A stretch of 64,000 nucleotides of DNA, from assembly GCA_963753685.1 (NCBI GenBank), contig CAVWDE010000020.1, forward strand, positions 367,318 through 431,317. Reading direction: 5' to 3'. The position numbers were made by a program, and so were the translations under genes. Positions 25,839 through 34,025 of this stretch are shown piece after piece; position 1 is the stretch's first letter; every line of letters starts with the position of its first letter. This DNA comes from DATAOG01 sp963753685 (GTDB lineage Bacteria > Pseudomonadota > Alphaproteobacteria > Geminicoccales > Geminicoccaceae). The notes beneath the pieces are model-generated. The model saw only the letters and a program-made list of their open reading frames with translations. It was not told the DNA's origin and did not search any database.

Positions 25839-26670
25839 CGTCGGGCAGTCGCAAGGCCGAGCTTAGCAGAAGCCTTTGATGCTGGCAGCAGCGATGGCAG
25901 AAGGGCGGTTTTCACAAATCCCGTCAGGACAAGGCGCCATGACCGGCAACAGTGGATCTCCTCAGCTCCGGTCGGGCTTCGCCCTCAGGTCGCTCTGGTG
26001 GCTGGTCACGCGAGCCAGGGTTGAGCGGCGGCATGGAGCCAGCGCAGAAGCAAGTCGGTCACGACCCCGGCGCCCACGAGGAGCATGAAATCGACGAGCA
26101 GAGTTTTGCCGCCCGGCGTGACAGGGCCACGCCGCCGCGCGCATTTGTGTCGGGGGCCCGCTTCGAGCACTGGCTGCCGACCGCCCCCTTAAGCGGGAGG
26201 TCTTAATACGCAGATGAACCTCAAGATTTGCCATCCAGTTTGCCCCAGCAACCAGCCGATTCCCTCAATCCCCGAGAGTGGCAAAACTCGTGCCAACGAT
26301 TAACTTTTTAAACACTAGAGGAACTTTGATCCGCGCACGCGAACGGGCAATGCGCCTCCCGCTTCACCGGCGTTTCTCTCCTCGGCGATACCCGGGCGCC
26401 GCACACCCTCGCACACGCCAGCCACCCGCGACACGATGCCAGCCACAACCCCGCAAAAGCCTAAGACTAACCCGCCGACTGACCGCAGATTCGCCGAAAC
26501 AGCAAGCCAGCGCTTACGCGCGCTTCCCCGCGCCCGCTCGTGGAGGTGTCGGACTCGGGCGTCACGGCCCGTCCTCGGCAGTCTCAACAGTGGACTCCCC
26601 AGAACTCTTTGATCCCGGCACCAGGCATGGCAGAAAGGCGGTTTCACGAACCCCGTCGGGACAACGCGCC
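25839..26670. other. 832-base gene-free region with a partial duplicate of the synthetase gene start
   Basis: No convincing gene was found, although the downstream synthetase frame stays open far upstream; that extension is Arg/Pro-rich and not coding-like. The stretch about 25890-25965 resembles 26627-26695, the region just before and at the start of the glutamine synthetase gene. It includes GATGGCAGAAGGGCGGTTTT, CCCGTC, GGACAA, CGCCATG and CCGGCAA in the same order. This looks like a remnant of a duplicated gene start. Confidence 0.6.
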
Positions 26671-28029
26671 ATGGCCGGCAATCTGGATCTCAAGACCCTG
26701 AAGCAGGAGGTGAAGGCCGGCATGGTCGACACCGTGCTCGCCTGCTTTGTCGACATGCAGGGCCGGCTGATCGGCAAGCGGGTCACCGGCCACTATTTCC
26801 TCGAGCAGGTGATCCACGAGATGCACGCCTGCGACTATCTGCTGGCGGTCGACATGGACATGGAGCCGGTGCCGGGATATGCCGCGGCGTCCTGGGACCT
26901 GGGCTACGGCGATTTTGCGATCCGCCCGGACCTCGCGACCCTGCGCAAGATCCCTTGGCTGCCCGGCACGGCGCTGGTGCTGGGCGATGTCGTCGACCAC
27001 CATGGCGAGGACGTGCCGCACAGCCCGCGCGCGATCCTCAAGCGCCAGGTCGCCCGGGCGCGCGAGATGGGGTTCAAGGTCAACATGGCGTCCGAGCTCG
27101 AGTTCTATGTGTTCGACGAGCCCTACGATCAGGCGCGCGCCAAGATCTACAAAGCTCTCAAGACCGCCGGCTGGTACATCGAGGACTACCACATCTTCCA
27201 GACCACCAAGGAAGAGAGCCTGATCCGCGCGATCCGCAACGGCATGGACGCCGCCGGCATTCCGGTCGAGTTCTCCAAGGGCGAATGGGGACCCGGCCAG
27301 GCCGAGCTCAACCTCCGCTACGCCGAAGCGCTCGAGATGGCCGACCGCCACGCGATCTACAAGAACGGCGTCAAGGAGATCGCCTTCCTCCAGGGCAAGG
27401 CCGTGACCTTCATGGCCAAGTGGGATTTCGGCCTCGCCGGCAGCAGCTGCCACATCCATAGCTCCCTGGTCGGCGCGGACGATGGCAAGCCGGTGTTCGC
27501 CGACAAATCAGGCGGCTACACGGACATCTTCAAACATTACATCGCCGGACAGCTGGCGCTCGCGCGTGAGCTCACTTTGTTCCTTGCGCCCTACATCAAC
27601 TCCTACAAGCGCTTCCAGGCGGGCTCGTTCGCGCCGACCAAGGCGATCTGGAGCACCGACAACCGCACCGCGGGCTTCCGGGTGATCGGCAGCGGCCCCT
27701 CGCTGCGGGTCGAGTGCCGGATCCCCGGCGCTGACGCCAATCCCTATCTCGCCTACGCCGCCCTGCTCGCGGCCGGGCTCTCTGGCATCGAGCAGAAGCT
27801 CGAGCTCGAGCCCGTCTTCACGGGCGACGCCTATCGCGGCAAGGACATCCGCGAGATCCCGAAGACGCTGCGCGAAGCGCTCGACTGCCTGGACAAATCG
27901 ACCGCCATGCGCGCCGCTTTCGGCGACGCCGTGGTCGAGCACTATCTGCACGCCGGCCGCTGGGAGCAGTTCGAATACGACCGCCGGATCACCGACCACG
28001 AGCTGATCCGCGGCTTCGAGCGGGCCTGA
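26671..28029 (+). CDS. glutamine synthetase-family gamma-glutamyl-amine ligase
   Basis: The 452-residue protein has the glutamine synthetase fold, ligating glutamate to an amine with ATP. Visible motifs are the metal-binding ASELEFYVFDE, FSKGEWGPGQAELNLRY, SCHIHSSL and NRTAGFRVIGSGPSLRVECRIPGADANPYLA. It belongs to the GS-like branch that includes GlnT and the gamma-glutamylpolyamine and gamma-glutamylethanolamide synthetases, rather than GlnA, and lacks the adenylylation tyrosine loop. An ethanolamine-type permease upstream suggests ethanolamine or another amine as substrate. The start ATG has only a weak ribosome site. Confidence 0.85.
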   Translation: MAGNLDLKTLKQEVKAGMVDTVLACFVDMQGRLIGKRVTGHYFLEQVIHEMHACDYLLAVDMDMEPVPGYAAASWDLGYGDFAIRPDLATLRKIPWLPGTALVLGDVVDHHGEDVPHSPRAILKRQVARAREMGFKVNMASELEFYVFDEPYDQARAKIYKALKTAGWYIEDYHIFQTTKEESLIRAIRNGMDAAGIPVEFSKGEWGPGQAELNLRYAEALEMADRHAIYKNGVKEIAFLQGKAVTFMAKWDFGLAGSSCHIHSSLVGADDGKPVFADKSGGYTDIFKHYIAGQLALARELTLFLAPYINSYKRFQAGSFAPTKAIWSTDNRTAGFRVIGSGPSLRVECRIPGADANPYLAYAALLAAGLSGIEQKLELEPVFTGDAYRGKDIREIPKTLREALDCLDKSTAMRAAFGDAVVEHYLHAGRWEQFEYDRRITDHELIRGFERA

Positions 28030-28044
28030 GGGCAATGCTCTTCA

Positions 28045-28950
28045 ATGGCTGCCGAGTGCTGGGTCGATGCCAGACTGGGAGAGCTCATAGCGCCCCCCAT
28101 CGATGTCATCGGACCCTGGAAGGAACAGTGGCGGGCGCGGATTGGCGCCCACGCCGCCGCCAAGACCACCGGCTTGATTCCCTGGCGTTGGCCATGTGGT
28201 GTCAGTCGTGGCAAAGGCCCCACGCTCCTGAGGGATCGACCCTGGACCGTTGCCTTCCAAGCGCGTCTGGAGGACATGCTCAAGGTCAAAATCAATGACA
28301 GGGACGGGATCGCGAGCTTGTTGCTACCCCAAAAGGTGCTCGATTGGGCCGCTGCAAGACCGAGCGAGCGCCCCTGGGCGCTGCGTGTCGATATCGTCGG
28401 GAACCGGTTGCATTGGTGCTTCGCTTTCTATGAAGGCCGAGTCCAACACGCATTCGGCCGACGTTGGCTCGAACCTTCGAGCGGCCAAGCGTATCACGAC
28501 CTCCTCTGGCGTCGCTCCAACGAGGGCTTCATCAGCACCCTGTCGGAGCATTTGTTCGCAGCGGTACTACCCCTGTATGACCGACTTGGGATCGAGCGGA
28601 TCGACCTTACGGCCAGTCTCGCGGCGGGCGGCGCGCTCTGGCCGGCCTTCGGTGCCGTACCGAGGGACGATTTGAGCTGGCAAAGGCTCTCGAAGCAGAT
28701 TCGCTCGCGGCTCCGGCGGCAACCGGCTGCGGTACAGGCCGAAGTTCGCGACCGCATCGAGCGCCATCTCGCAGCCGGTGGGCATGCCGTGCTCGATATC
28801 CGCAACGAGAGAGCGGAGATCGATCCCCCGGGGTCGCGGCTCGGCAGGCGCCTCCTTGAGGGCACTCGCTATGACGCCGTGATCAGGCTCGAGGGGCCTA
28901 CTACGAGAGAGATCCTGGAAAAACGCATCAGGAAGCTCTATGATTCTTAG
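28045..28950 (+). CDS. protein of unknown function, first gene of an inserted pair
   Basis: I do not recognise this 301-residue cytosolic protein. The middle (residues 115-215) looks like a compact alpha/beta domain, from LRVDIVGNRLHWCFAFYEG through LYDRLGIERIDLTASLAAGG to LWPAFGAVPRDDLSW. The C-terminus is helical and rich in Arg and Glu. There is no signal peptide or membrane segment. It starts 15 bases after the synthetase stop and is followed by a small gene, breaking the synthetase-SDR pair. GC content is lower than in the flanking metabolic genes. Confidence 0.7.
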   Translation: MAAECWVDARLGELIAPPIDVIGPWKEQWRARIGAHAAAKTTGLIPWRWPCGVSRGKGPTLLRDRPWTVAFQARLEDMLKVKINDRDGIASLLLPQKVLDWAAARPSERPWALRVDIVGNRLHWCFAFYEGRVQHAFGRRWLEPSSGQAYHDLLWRRSNEGFISTLSEHLFAAVLPLYDRLGIERIDLTASLAAGGALWPAFGAVPRDDLSWQRLSKQIRSRLRRQPAAVQAEVRDRIERHLAAGGHAVLDIRNERAEIDPPGSRLGRRLLEGTRYDAVIRLEGPTTREILEKRIRKLYDS

Positions 28951-28971
28951 GCACTGGGGACAGGAGTGGCC

Positions 28972-29298
28972 ATGGCGACGTCAGTGGAGCGACCAGCCCT
29001 GCGGGAGGGATTGGTTCAGCGCGTCCTGGCAGTGCTGCGAGGCGGTCGGAGCCGGCTTAGTCCGATACGCCCGCCCGGGCGAGCGCGCGATATCGCGGCC
29101 GAAGCGATCGATGAAGACGAGGTCTATCTCGCGCGTAATCCCGACGTTCGGCATCAGAGGCGGGTTCTGGCCTGCATGCGGAGCCTCGAATGTGGGTCGC
29201 CGGCGGACCTTCTGGAAGCCACTTACGGCCGCGATGTCGTCGGGGAAGCCTCAGGCCGGTTGCGAGTGACCGATCGCGGCTCTGCCGCCAAAAGCTAG
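28972..29298 (+). CDS. small protein of unknown function, second gene of the inserted pair
   Basis: A 108-residue basic protein with no recognised domain, starting after CAGGAG 21 bases downstream of the previous stop. The middle reads AAEAIDEDEVYLARNPDVRHQRRVLACMRSLECGS and may form helices. It probably works with the gene at 28045. A toxin-antitoxin, effector-chaperone or unrelated role is equally possible on this evidence. Confidence 0.6.
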   Translation: MATSVERPALREGLVQRVLAVLRGGRSRLSPIRPPGRARDIAAEAIDEDEVYLARNPDVRHQRRVLACMRSLECGSPADLLEATYGRDVVGEASGRLRVTDRGSAAKS

Positions 29299-29324
29299 AG
29301 CGGAACCGTGGGGTGATCGGCTGC

Positions 29325-29351
29325 CTGATCCGCGCCTTCGAGCGCGCCTGA
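29325..29351 (+). repeat. duplicate of the glutamine synthetase 3' end
   Basis: Twenty-seven bases encoding LIRAFERA-stop match the last 27 bases of the synthetase gene (28003-28029, LIRGFERA-stop) at 25 positions. The copy follows the inserted gene pair and precedes the SDR start by four bases. The pair is thus bracketed by direct repeats of the synthetase end. Confidence 0.75.
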
Positions 29352-29355
29352 GTCG

Positions 29356-30105
29356 ATGCGGCACTCGGAAAGCTTCAAGGGCAAGACCGCAGTCGTGACC
29401 GGTGCCGGCGGCGGCATGGGCCTGCAGATCGCCCGCGATCTGATCGTCGCGGGCGCTTCGGTCGCCGGCATCGACGTCAAGGAGCGACCGGGCGAGCTCG
29501 ATGCGGCGCTCTACGCCAAGGGCGACGTCAGCGACGATCGCTTCGTCGCCCAGGCGACCCGGCGCGCGTTCGCCGCGACCGGCCGCCTCGACCATCTGGT
29601 CAATGCCGCCGGCATTCTCCTGTTCGGCCAGGACCGGTCCCTGGTCGAGATCGAGCTTGCGACCTGGAACCGGGTGCTGGCGATCAATCTCACCGGCTGC
29701 ATGCTGACCGCGCGCCACGCCATCCCCTGCATGCAGCAGAGCGGCGGCGGCGCCATGGTCCACCTGTCCTCGATCCAGTGCCTGCGTGGCGACGATAAGC
29801 CACAGGATGCCTATCAGGTCGCCAAGGCCGGCATCCTCGCGCTCTCCAAGTCGATCGCCATCCAGTTCGCATCCCGGAAAATCCGGTCCAACGTGATCCT
29901 GCCGGGGCCGACCGAGAGCCCGCTGCAGGCGCGCTGGCAGGCCGACCCCGCGATGAAGCACCGGACCGCGGCCGCGGTGCCGCTCGGTCGGGTCGGCAGC
30001 GTGCGGGACATGGCGGATGCCTGCCTGTTCCTGCTCTCCGACCGGGCCGCGTACATCACCGGCACCGAGCTGATCGTCGACGGCGGCCTGATGGCCCGGC
30101 CCTGA
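29356..30105 (+). CDS. short-chain dehydrogenase/reductase
   Basis: A 249-residue classical SDR with the NAD(P) motif TGAGGGMG, NAAG, catalytic Ser in HLSSIQ, YxxxK as YQVAK, and the C-terminal ITGTELIVDGG. Asp after the second strand (GIDVKE) favours NAD(H). The ATG lies four bases after the duplicated synthetase tail, so the gene probably once followed the synthetase directly. It may act on an alcohol or aldehyde derived from the glutamylated amine; this is inferred from context only. Confidence 0.87.
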   Translation: MRHSESFKGKTAVVTGAGGGMGLQIARDLIVAGASVAGIDVKERPGELDAALYAKGDVSDDRFVAQATRRAFAATGRLDHLVNAAGILLFGQDRSLVEIELATWNRVLAINLTGCMLTARHAIPCMQQSGGGAMVHLSSIQCLRGDDKPQDAYQVAKAGILALSKSIAIQFASRKIRSNVILPGPTESPLQARWQADPAMKHRTAAAVPLGRVGSVRDMADACLFLLSDRAAYITGTELIVDGGLMARP

Positions 30106-30219
30106 GAGCCTGTGAAAGAATGCCCGAAATGCTCCGATCGGGCGGGCAAACGCCAATAATTTCAACGGGTATTCTTTTGGCGGACTCGATTGATTTACAA
30201 ACTCTGATCTGAGGCGACG

Positions 30220-30354
30220 TTGCCGCTCGCGCCGGTCAGCATAGTGATCGGCGTGCGCCTGCACCACCGGATCGACCCCGCGGCCTTCTATCGCCTCTGC
30301 TACGTCTTCGTGGCGTTCACCGGCTTGAAGCTGATCGACGACGCTCTGATCTGA
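30220..30354 (+). pseudogene. C-terminal fragment of a TSUP (TauE/SafE) transporter gene
   Basis: A frame without a good start encodes PLAPVSIVIGVRLHHRIDPAAFYRLC...FTGLKLIDDALI-stop. This matches the last membrane segment and conserved tail of TauE/SafE permeases. The rest of the gene is missing. It lies in the gap between the SDR and cation efflux genes. Confidence 0.55.
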
Positions 30355-30395
30355 TTGGCAGGCCCAGCGCCGACCTCGGTGACGACGGAAGCCAG

Positions 30396-31319
30396 ATGCA
30401 CGCTCACAGCCACGCCCGCGACCACGACCACGCCGCGGGCAATGCTCGTGCCGACGCCTCGGCGGACAACGAGCGCCGGGTGTTCTGGACCCTCGTGCTG
30501 ACCGCGGGCTTCATGGGCGTCGAGGTCCTGGGCGGGATCGCCGCGGGCTCGCTGGCCCTGCTCGCCGACGCCGGCCACATGCTGACCGATGCCGCCTCGC
30601 TGACGCTCGCCTGGATGGCCTTCCGCATCGGCCGCCGGCCGCAGGATGCCAGACGCACCTACGGCTACCACCGCTTCCAGGTGCTGGCGGCCTTCGTCAA
30701 CGGCGTGACCCTGATCGCGGTGGTCGGCTGGATCGCGATCGAGGCCGCCCGCCGCCTCTGGACGCCGGGCCCGGTCGAGGGCGGCCTGATGCTGGTGATC
30801 GCGGGCCTGGGCCTCCTGGTCAACGTGGCGGCGTTCGCGATCCTGCACAGCGGCGATCGCGACAACCTCAACATCCGGGGTGCTGCGCTCCACGTCATGG
30901 GCGACCTGCTCGGCTCGATCGCAGCGATGGTCGCCGGCGCCGTCATCTACGCGACCGGCTGGACCCCGATCGACCCGCTGCTCTCGCTGCTGGTGGCCCT
31001 CCTGATCCTGCGCAGCGCCTGGCTCCTGGTGCAGAAGTCCGCCCACATCCTGCTCGAGGGCACCCCGGAGTGGCTCGACGTCGAGGCGCTCAAGGCGGAG
31101 CTGGTCGAAGCAATCCCGGCCATCCTCGATGTCCACCATGTCCACGCCTGGATGCTGACCAGCGAACGCCCGCTCATCACGATGCATTGTCGCGTCCAGA
31201 CCGGCGCCGACCACGACCGGACCCTGCGCGCGATCCAGGAGGTGCTCGAGCGCAACCACGGCATCGGCCACGCCACCATCCAGATCGAACCCGGCGACTG
31301 CCCCGACGAGGCCTGCTGA
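30396..31319 (+). CDS. cation diffusion facilitator (CzcD/ZitB type)
   Basis: A 307-residue inner-membrane metal/proton antiporter exporting Zn2+ or Co2+/Cd2+. It has a His/Asp-rich N-terminus (HAHSHARDHDH), six membrane spans, the metal-site motifs HMLTDA in span 2 and HVMGDLLGS in span 5, and a C-terminal cytoplasmic metal-sensing domain (VHHVHAWMLTSERPL). Zinc is the likeliest substrate from the HxxxD pairs. No metal-responsive regulator is adjacent. Confidence 0.92.
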   Translation: MHAHSHARDHDHAAGNARADASADNERRVFWTLVLTAGFMGVEVLGGIAAGSLALLADAGHMLTDAASLTLAWMAFRIGRRPQDARRTYGYHRFQVLAAFVNGVTLIAVVGWIAIEAARRLWTPGPVEGGLMLVIAGLGLLVNVAAFAILHSGDRDNLNIRGAALHVMGDLLGSIAAMVAGAVIYATGWTPIDPLLSLLVALLILRSAWLLVQKSAHILLEGTPEWLDVEALKAELVEAIPAILDVHHVHAWMLTSERPLITMHCRVQTGADHDRTLRAIQEVLERNHGIGHATIQIEPGDCPDEAC

Positions 31320-31340
31320 AGCTCGCCCGATTCCGGGGGC

Positions 31341-31778
31341 CTATATCCCGGCCGCCAGATCCTCGAGCCGCAGCACCCGGTCGGCGAGCTCGCGCTTGCC
31401 CTGGGTCTTGCGCCAGAAGCGCCGGTCGGCGGTCACGTAGATTGCATCGAGGTGGAGTGCCAGCGCCAGATAGGCGCAGTCATAGACGGCGTGGTCGAGC
31501 ATCCTCGCCAAGCTGAGGGTTTGCGGCAACGGTTCCTCACCTTGCCATGCCGCCAACGGAATCTTGCGCAGATACTCGAGGCTGGCATGCGCCTTCGCCT
31601 CGTCCAGTTCACCGCGTCGCATCTTCAACCAGAGAGCGTTCGTGACTTCCATGGCAATGAATGCTGGAGCATGCAGCTGAGCCCTGCTCGTCACGAGCGC
31701 ATCCGCCAGTTCGCTGTCTTCCTCCGGAACGACCCACTTGATCGCGACGCTCGCGTCCACGACCAACCGGCCATTCAT
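31341..31778 (-). CDS. VapC-type PIN-domain toxin
   Basis: A 145-residue PIN-domain ribonuclease. The acidic active-site residues are visible: Asp in VVDASVAIKW, Glu in AMEVTNALW, Asp in VYDCAYLALA and Asp in YVTADRRFW. Its ATG overlaps the antitoxin TGA by four bases, the usual VapBC arrangement. Its target is probably tRNA or rRNA, as in the family. Confidence 0.88.
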   Translation of the reverse strand: MNGRLVVDASVAIKWVVPEEDSELADALVTSRAQLHAPAFIAMEVTNALWLKMRRGELDEAKAHASLEYLRKIPLAAWQGEEPLPQTLSLARMLDHAVYDCAYLALALHLDAIYVTADRRFWRKTQGKRELADRVLRLEDLAAGI

Positions 31779-32017
31779 TCCTGCCACCCCGAATCCCGGG
31801 AGCGGCGGATGAGGTCGGTCGTGTCGGAGAAATCGAGTCCTTCAAGGGAGCGACGGTGCTCCCGCAGCTCTCGGATCAAGGCCTGCCGGTCCGCCCGCAG
31901 CGCCTGCTCCAGGATCAGCCGGTGCTCGGCCTCGGCCGAGCGGCCATGCTTCGCCGCGCGCAGCTTGAGCTCGCGGATCAACTCGTCATCCACCTTGCGC
32001 ACCGTCAGCACGCCCAT
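31775..32017 (-). CDS. VapB/FitA-type ribbon-helix-helix antitoxin
   Basis: An 80-residue antitoxin. The N-terminal strand-helix-helix (LTVRKVDDELIRELKLRAAKHGRSAEAEHRLILEQAL) is the FitA/Phd-like DNA-binding module. The C-terminal part should wrap the toxin. Such pairs repress their own promoter, which here must lie just upstream of 32017. Confidence 0.85.
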   Translation of the reverse strand: MGVLTVRKVDDELIRELKLRAAKHGRSAEAEHRLILEQALRADRQALIRELREHRRSLEGLDFSDTTDLIRRSRDSGWQE

Positions 32018-32167
32018 CGGAACCTCCGCGCACCGCTGCCCGGCGCGGAAAACCTAGTCTTGCCGCCGGATGCCGTCAATGACAGCACCCCGGCCTGGTG
32101 CCCACCCCCATGCAGCCTTTGACAAGCATCGACCCGAGCCGCATCCTTGCCGAAAAGAGGAGGACCG

Positions 32168-32313
32168 ATGAGGCAGGTATCGCTTCCCCCAAAGCTCGAG
32201 GAGCTGGTCCGGCGCAGGGTCGAAGCCTTTGCGACAATCCGAGCGAGGTGCTCCGGGACCGCGCGCGTATGAACGCCAACCTCCACGCCTGCATGACGCA
32301 GCATCGAGCTTGA
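32168..32313 (+). pseudogene. ParD-type antitoxin, frame-broken, without toxin partner
   Basis: After GAGGAGG, ATG 32168 encodes MRQVSLPPKLEELVRRRVEA, the ribbon-helix-helix start of type II ParD antitoxins. One missing base in the stretch 32222-32230 puts the rest (LCDNPSEVLRDRARMNANLHA) in another frame, ending at 32313. No parE follows; the phospholipase C-like gene begins nine bases later. Confidence 0.6.
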
Positions 32314-32321
32314 GGCCGGCG

Positions 32322-33839
32322 ATGCCGACGACTGGTTCCGGGGGCCTGTCCAGGATCGACCACATCGTGGTCATCATGCTGGAGAACCGCTCCTTCGACC
32401 ACATGCTGGGGTTTCTCTATCACGACCACGGCAACCTCTCGTCCCGCGGCCAGCGCTTCGAGGGCCTCACCGGGGCGGAGAGCAATCCCGACGCCGGCGG
32501 TGCGCCGGTCAACGTATGCCGGCTGGAGGTGGGCGACCCCTACCTCTACTTCACCCCCCGGGGGGACCCCGGCGAGGGCTTCTGGAACACCCTGTCCCAG
32601 CTCTACGGCGATCACTGCGATCCCAACCCGGCAGGCCCGCCTGGCAACCAGGGCTTCGTGACCAACTACGCCTATACCCTCGGCTGGCAGAGCAAGGAGC
32701 CCGAGACCTGGCACATCTGGCCGGGCGCCGCTCAGGGAGGCATCATGGCGATGCACACGCCGGTGACGCTGCCGGTGCTGAGCTCCCTCGCCCGGGGCTA
32801 CGCCGTCTGCGATCACTGGTACAGCTCGCTGCCGACCGAGACCGGACCCAACCGGGCCTTCACGCACATGGCCACCTCCGAGGGGATCCTCAGAGATCTG
32901 AAGGGGTTCGTGTACAGCGCGCCGAGCATCTATCCGGCCCTGTCGGCGCACGGCGCCAGCTGGCGCGTGTACACCTACGGCGACCGCGACCGCAGCTTCA
33001 CCCGGCAGAGCATCCGCGACCTCGTCGACGCCGACGACAGCGGGTTTGCCGATTTCGACGACTTTGCCAGCGCCGCTGCCGCCGGCGCCCTGCCGAACTA
33101 CAGCTTCCTGGAGCCGGATTTCGGGCCCGACGGCAACAGCCAGCATCCGAACTACAACGTTGCCCCCGGCGAGCAGCTGCTGCACGCGATCTACCACACC
33201 CTGGTCGGCTCGCCCGCCTGGGACAGGACGCTGCTCGTCATCACCTACGACGAGCACGGCGGCTGCTACGACCACGTCCCGCCGCCCGCCAACGCGACCG
33301 CGCCCGTGACCGCTCGCAGACGCGATTTCGGCTTCGACTTCAAGCGGTTCGGGGTGCGCGTGCCGAGCGTGCTGGTCTCGCCCTGGATCGAGCCCGGCAC
33401 GGTCTATCGGACGCCCGAGCTGGAGTCCTGTCGGCCGGGCGAGGGCGATCCGTCGCAGGCGCCGACCCCCTTCGACCACACGTCGATCCTGAAGACTTTG
33501 GAGGTCCGCTTTCAGCTTCCGAGCCTCACGGCCCGTGATGCCGCGGCGCCGCACCTCGGCGGCGTCCTGACCCGCGCCGCGCCGCGCCGCGACAACGTCC
33601 TGGCCGAGGTCACACCACCGTCCGCGCCGCCGCCCTGCGCCGCCGCCCCGCAGGCTGCCGGCCACCTCAACGAGATGATCGCGCACTACCTCATGCAGTA
33701 CCCGGACCCGCGCGCGGCCGGGCACCCCGACGAGATGCCCCACTTCGAGCGTGGCCGCGACATGATGGATTGGGCCCTGGCGCGCTACCGGCGCTACAAG
33801 GATTGGCAACGGCGCAATCCCCCCGCTCGCACGGGATAG
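32322..33839 (+). CDS. phospholipase C / acid phosphatase-like phosphoesterase
   Basis: A 505-residue member of the bacterial phosphoesterase family that includes non-haemolytic phospholipase C and AcpA. It carries the metal/nucleophile segment DHIVVIMLENRSFDHMLGF near the N-terminus, WYSSLPTETGPNRAF, and DEHGGCYDHVPPP, which provides further metal ligands. It has no visible signal peptide, whereas most relatives are Tat- or Sec-exported, so it may be cytosolic or use an unusual route. The preceding broken antitoxin is unrelated. Confidence 0.85.
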   Translation: MPTTGSGGLSRIDHIVVIMLENRSFDHMLGFLYHDHGNLSSRGQRFEGLTGAESNPDAGGAPVNVCRLEVGDPYLYFTPRGDPGEGFWNTLSQLYGDHCDPNPAGPPGNQGFVTNYAYTLGWQSKEPETWHIWPGAAQGGIMAMHTPVTLPVLSSLARGYAVCDHWYSSLPTETGPNRAFTHMATSEGILRDLKGFVYSAPSIYPALSAHGASWRVYTYGDRDRSFTRQSIRDLVDADDSGFADFDDFASAAAAGALPNYSFLEPDFGPDGNSQHPNYNVAPGEQLLHAIYHTLVGSPAWDRTLLVITYDEHGGCYDHVPPPANATAPVTARRRDFGFDFKRFGVRVPSVLVSPWIEPGTVYRTPELESCRPGEGDPSQAPTPFDHTSILKTLEVRFQLPSLTARDAAAPHLGGVLTRAAPRRDNVLAEVTPPSAPPPCAAAPQAAGHLNEMIAHYLMQYPDPRAAGHPDEMPHFERGRDMMDWALARYRRYKDWQRRNPPARTG

Positions 33840-34025
33840 CAAGAAAACCGCTGGCAACCCGCACCTGTCCGGAACCGAGTACGAGCAGACGGACGCGCTC
33901 GCGGCGAGCCACGGCCCGGACGTGCTGCTCGATCGGCGCAGCGAGGGCCCACGTCGAAGCGGCCGCGCCTCCGCCTGAAGAACGACCTGCGGAGGATCTC
34001 GCGCGCGTACCCCGGCCGGCGGCGG

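Noticed and set aside
26278..26670. In-frame N-terminal extension of the glutamine synthetase homologue by 131 codons
   Set aside because: The extension is Arg/Pro/Ser-rich, unlike any synthetase N-terminus; the family start fits ATG 26671.
24016..30105. Ethanolamine ammonia-lyase (eut) pathway
   Set aside because: No eutBC, aldehyde dehydrogenase or microcompartment genes are present; only the permease resembles that pathway.
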